14,736 bases of DNA from CALXCT01 sp964422185 (GTDB lineage: Bacteria; Bacillota; Clostridia; Oscillospirales; Oscillospiraceae), in contig CAYRAG010000042.1 of assembly GCA_964422185.1 (NCBI GenBank), positions 1-14,736 on the forward strand, given 5' to 3'. Below, piece by piece: positions 14,656 through 14,736 of this stretch. A program made the translations under genes and the position numbers. The notes under the pieces are model-generated. The model saw nothing but the letters and a program-made list of their open reading frames with translations, was not told the origin of the DNA and did not search any database. Position 1 is the first letter of the stretch. Each line of letters starts with the position of its first letter.

Positions 14656-14736
14656 TCAAAGCGGGAACCATGCTCCGCCCGCATCGATGAGGTAGCGTTT
14701 GCCCCTGCGTTTGGGGTTGTGTTTGGGGTTGCGTTT
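14656..14736 (-). CDS. C-terminal end of an unidentified protein (5' part outside window)
   Basis: The minus strand is open from the window edge for 26 codons and ends in TGA (14658-14656). The peptide is KRNPKHNPKRRGKR followed by YLIDAGGAWFPL. The end looks like a real protein terminus, while the basic K-R/H-N-P repeat comes from a 12-bp tandem repeat. It lies 179 nt before the kinase start on the same strand, with no clear terminator between, so the two could share a transcript. I do not recognise the family. Confidence 0.5.
   Translation of the reverse strand, partial: KRNPKHNPKRRGKRYLIDAGGAWFPL
14695..14736 (+). repeat. 12-bp tandem repeat, about 3.5 units, running off the window
   Basis: Units GCGTTTGCCCCT (14695), GCGTTTGGGGTT (14707), GTGTTTGGGGTT (14719) and the partial GCGTTT (14731). 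The period is a multiple of three, so copy number can change without shifting frame in the minus-strand gene that contains it. The array continues beyond the window. Confidence 0.8.

Noticed and set aside
1..14736. CRISPR array, insertion sequence or integrase
   Set aside because: No regularly spaced direct repeats, no transposase or recombinase motifs and no terminal inverted repeats were seen outside the gap.

Overview
The window is GC-rich (about 64% by eye) and looks like a draft or metagenome-assembled scaffold of an anaerobic high-GC member of the Clostridia (Oscillospiraceae-like). This placement is an inference. It rests on GGAGG-type ribosome binding sites, a lipobox of the LAAC-GGG kind, an oxygen-sensitive-looking molybdenum/Fe-S enzyme pair, and remnants of the AAA-ATPase-like family that is multicopy in Clostridia and Bacteroidetes. 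A 100-base run of N at 3466-3565 is an assembly gap, so continuity across it is not proven.

Left part (1-2617): the end of a MazG/HisE-fold NTP pyrophosphohydrolase gene overlaps by 8 nt a 774-residue protein that joins a Vsr/DUF559-type nuclease domain, a superfamily 2 helicase and a small helix-turn-helix region. The pair looks like a compact, translationally coupled genome-defence module. Then follows a gene-poor stretch (2618-4050) with a clear terminator, a possible gene remnant on the minus strand, the gap, and a strong promoter (TTGACA-N17-TATCAT) with an AT-rich inverted repeat lying on the expected transcription start.

Central part (4051-11970): a LysR-type regulator is followed by a tight six-gene operon: lipoprotein substrate-binding protein, mandelate-racemase-like enolase-superfamily enzyme, ABC ATPase, ABC permease, molybdopterin oxidoreductase catalytic subunit, and a four-cluster 4Fe-4S electron-transfer subunit. 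The genes are separated by 22 nt or less or overlap by 4 nt. A promoter and a textbook LysR box (T-N11-A inside TAGGC-N3-GCCTA) precede the operon and a strong terminator follows it. Read together, the operon imports a small anionic compound, transforms it with the enolase-fold enzyme, and reduces or oxidises it with a cytoplasmic Mo/W enzyme. The substrate is unknown; this is the best candidate for an undescribed system in the window.

Right part (11971-14736): two decayed fragments of AAA-ATPase-like genes lie head to head (about 12236-12400 minus, 12905-13168 plus), and both have lost the P-loop lysine. A PfkB-family sugar kinase (probably fructokinase) on the minus strand has its own terminator. 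At the edge is the last 26 codons of another minus-strand gene whose tail is built from a 12-bp tandem repeat.

Across the whole window I found no copy of the tetranucleotide ACGT, whereas GATC is plentiful. Codons before GTN valine end in T where C would otherwise be preferred, so the avoidance is strong enough to shape codon choice.
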